Below the pieces are notes generated by a model. The model was not told where the DNA came from. It saw nothing but the letters and a program-made list of their open reading frames with translations, and ran no database searches. A stretch of DNA of 64,000 nucleotides from Kitasatospora sp. GAS204B (GTDB lineage: Bacteria > Actinomycetota > Actinomycetes > Streptomycetales > Streptomycetaceae). The stretch's first letter is position 1. The number at the start of each line of letters is the position of its first letter. Shown piece by piece: positions 63,013 through 64,000 of the stretch. The stretch spans positions 62,001 to 126,000 of the forward strand of contig NZ_JARZAG010000014.1 of assembly GCF_029892155.1 (NCBI RefSeq), written 5' to 3'. The position numbers and the translations under genes are program-made.

Positions 63013-63348
63013 ATGGTCCACGACTTGTTTCGCGCGGCCGCTCGTCACACGACGGTTCAGGAGTCGGCTCACCTCTCGCGGCTGTACCACCAGCACGAGC
63101 GCCGATGGCTGATCCTCCCCGGTGCAGACCAGCCCGAGCCCCCGGCCTCCGAGCCTAAGGACGAAGGGACAGCGTCCACCGCCTCCGAGTCGGAGGACGA
63201 AGGCACACCGTCCACGCCGCCCGCCTTGATTCTCGTTCCGGCCCCTCCACTGGCCCCGGGTCACACCCGAGTGAACAGATTGGCTCGCATTCTCCAACGG
63301 CGCAAGGACACGGACACCCCCGCTCCCGCTCCCGGCAGCGACACCTGA
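63013..63348 (+). CDS. Small hydrophilic protein of unknown function
   Basis: A 111-residue protein starting after AAGGGGAG. It has a possible short helical N-terminus (LFRAAARHTTVQESAHLSRL), then a Pro/Ser/Glu-rich region with a duplicated motif (DEGTASTASESEDEGTPST), and a basic C-terminus (RVNRLARILQRRKDTDT). No signal peptide. I do not recognise it. It precedes the two membrane/exported protein genes by 19 nt, suggesting an operon. The 62641-63012 gap before it has no supported gene. Confidence 0.6.
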   Translation: MVHDLFRAAARHTTVQESAHLSRLYHQHERRWLILPGADQPEPPASEPKDEGTASTASESEDEGTPSTPPALILVPAPPLAPGHTRVNRLARILQRRKDTDTPAPAPGSDT

Positions 63349-63367
63349 GACAGCAAGGCGGCCCCCC

Positions 63368-63784
63368 ATGTTAGCGACACTGACAACCCTGGCCTACAGC
63401 CCGACCACGACCGCAGTGATCCACGGCTCCAGCAACCTGCTCGCCAAAGGCAGCAAAGGCAACCAGCCCGGCAGCTCAAACGACTGCAGCAACGGTTTCT
63501 CTGCGAGTTGCATAGCGCCTAACGTCAGCAACTTCGGGTCTTTTACCACTGCGGTGGCAGGCATCATCGGAATCCTGTACTTCCTCGTCCTCCTCGGCTG
63601 CATCGGCTATCTGGGCAAGGCCTTCCTGCAATACGCCTCAGCACGCCAGCAGGGCTACGCCGAGAAGGTCACCGAAGCCGCGAAGGACATCAAGCACGCA
63701 CTGATCGCCCTGGTCGGCCTCGGCCTGATCCCGGTCATCATCGCAACCATCGCAACTCTGACCGGTAGTTCTGGTTGGTCGTAG
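63368..63784 (+). CDS. Small two-helix membrane protein, VirB2/TrbC-like layout
   Basis: A 138-residue protein. After a ~50-residue extracytoplasmic-like N-terminus with two Cys (NDCSNGFSASCIAPN) come two hydrophobic helices: AVAGIIGILYFLVLLGCIGY and LIALVGLGLIPVIIATIATL, joined by a charged loop (YASARQQGYAEKVTEAAKDI). Size and topology recall TrbC/VirB2 pilin-like or small T4SS-associated proteins, but no diagnostic motif is present. The gene after it is an exported protein that runs off the window. Confidence 0.55.
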   Translation: MLATLTTLAYSPTTTAVIHGSSNLLAKGSKGNQPGSSNDCSNGFSASCIAPNVSNFGSFTTAVAGIIGILYFLVLLGCIGYLGKAFLQYASARQQGYAEKVTEAAKDIKHALIALVGLGLIPVIIATIATLTGSSGWS

Positions 63785-63846
63785 TGATTGAGGACAGGTG
63801 AAACCTGGCAGCCGCACCCGTCGCGAGCAATGAAAAGGACGATTTC

Positions 63847-64000
63847 ATGAGGCTGAAGGCTCTGCACCTCCGGCGCATCCGTCGGACGATCGCCCTTCTC
63901 CTGGCCCTGTCAACCGTCCTCGCCCTGGTGCTCGTCGCATCTCCGGGTGCCGCTGCGGGACGGACCGCGCAGACGGCGTCAAGCTCCACCAGCGCTATCG
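63847..64000 (+). CDS. Exported protein, 5' part only
   Basis: The ATG at 63847 follows AAAAGGA. The 51 visible residues begin with a basic stretch and a hydrophobic core (RLKALHLRRIRRTIALLLAL, then STVLALVLVASPGAAAG), a good Sec signal peptide, then Thr/Ser-rich sequence. The rest lies past the window. In a T4SS-like locus a VirB6/TrbL-type protein would be expected here, but nothing in the visible part shows it. Confidence 0.6.
   Translation, partial: MRLKALHLRRIRRTIALLLALSTVLALVLVASPGAAAGRTAQTASSSTSAI

Overview
The window is high-GC actinobacterial chromosome, most likely Streptomycetaceae (Streptomyces, Kitasatospora or a relative). The signs are a chaplin, a subtilisin-inhibitor-like secreted protein, a SARP regulator, a LytR-CpsA-Psr protein paired with a DUF6542-type membrane protein, frequent GTG/TTG starts, many 4-nt start/stop overlaps, and many GAF/ANTAR and LuxR-type regulators. 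The gene mix looks like accessory chromosome (natural product, surface and mobile DNA) rather than core genome. All function calls come from reading the sequence; no database search was possible.

Layout. (1) 1-4.2 kb: the 3' part of a degenerate adenylate-forming enzyme, then a scar of transposase remnants and AT-richer decayed sequence, then an HTH/coiled-coil protein. (2) 4.3-10.3 kb: a GT28-like glycosyltransferase translationally coupled to a NodB-type deacetylase, divergent from a polytopic membrane protein, then a convergent APC permease with a structured 5' leader. (3) 10.6-28.9 kb, the centrepiece: a RiPP (ribosomally made, post-translationally modified peptide) locus. A SARP regulator heads a tight operon: leader-binding ThiF/degenerate YcaO protein, YcaO cyclodehydratase, two-domain SagB dehydrogenase, LanB glutamylation and elimination proteins, an RRE-fused M50 peptidase, and an ABC exporter pair. 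After a mobile-element scar containing the 3' end of a group II intron comes a second full-length YcaO. Convergent to it is a 62-residue precursor whose last 22 residues contain 21 Ser/Thr/Cys. An M20 amidohydrolase closes the locus. Only one thiopeptide-type SpaB_C protein is present, so enzymes for azoles and dehydroamino acids are there but a separate pyridine synthase is not.

(4) 29-34 kb: an AT-rich orphan gene, an IS5-like remnant, a secreted GH16 enzyme, a small secreted protein and an AI-2E-type permease. (5) 34.9-41.1 kb: glutamate decarboxylase, three ANTAR-type regulators (two GAF-ANTAR) and an ABC transporter. (6) 41.7-49 kb: cell-surface genes, namely DUF3048, DUF6542, LCP, an SSI-like inhibitor with an unusual reactive site, a secreted protein with a truncated duplicate of its 3' end, a chaplin and an aldo/keto reductase. 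(7) 49-58.7 kb, minus strand: SPFH protein, coiled-coil scaffold, NlpC/P60 hydrolase, LuxR/NB-ARC regulator, lytic transglycosylase and a small coiled-coil protein. (8) 59.2-62.6 kb, plus strand: a 45-residue microprotein with a sorting-signal-like tail, a small basic protein, a processive GT2 glycosyltransferase, an exosortase-like protease and a PAP2 phosphatase. (9) 63-64 kb: small exported/membrane proteins that may begin a secretion or conjugation locus continuing past the window.

How the genes work together. In region 3 the model is: leader recognised by RRE domains, Cys/Ser/Thr cyclised by YcaO, azolines oxidised by SagB, other Ser/Thr dehydrated by the split LanB, leader removed or product exported by M50/ABC. 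In region 8 the model is a glycan or surface polymer pathway tied to an exosortase and one microprotein substrate.
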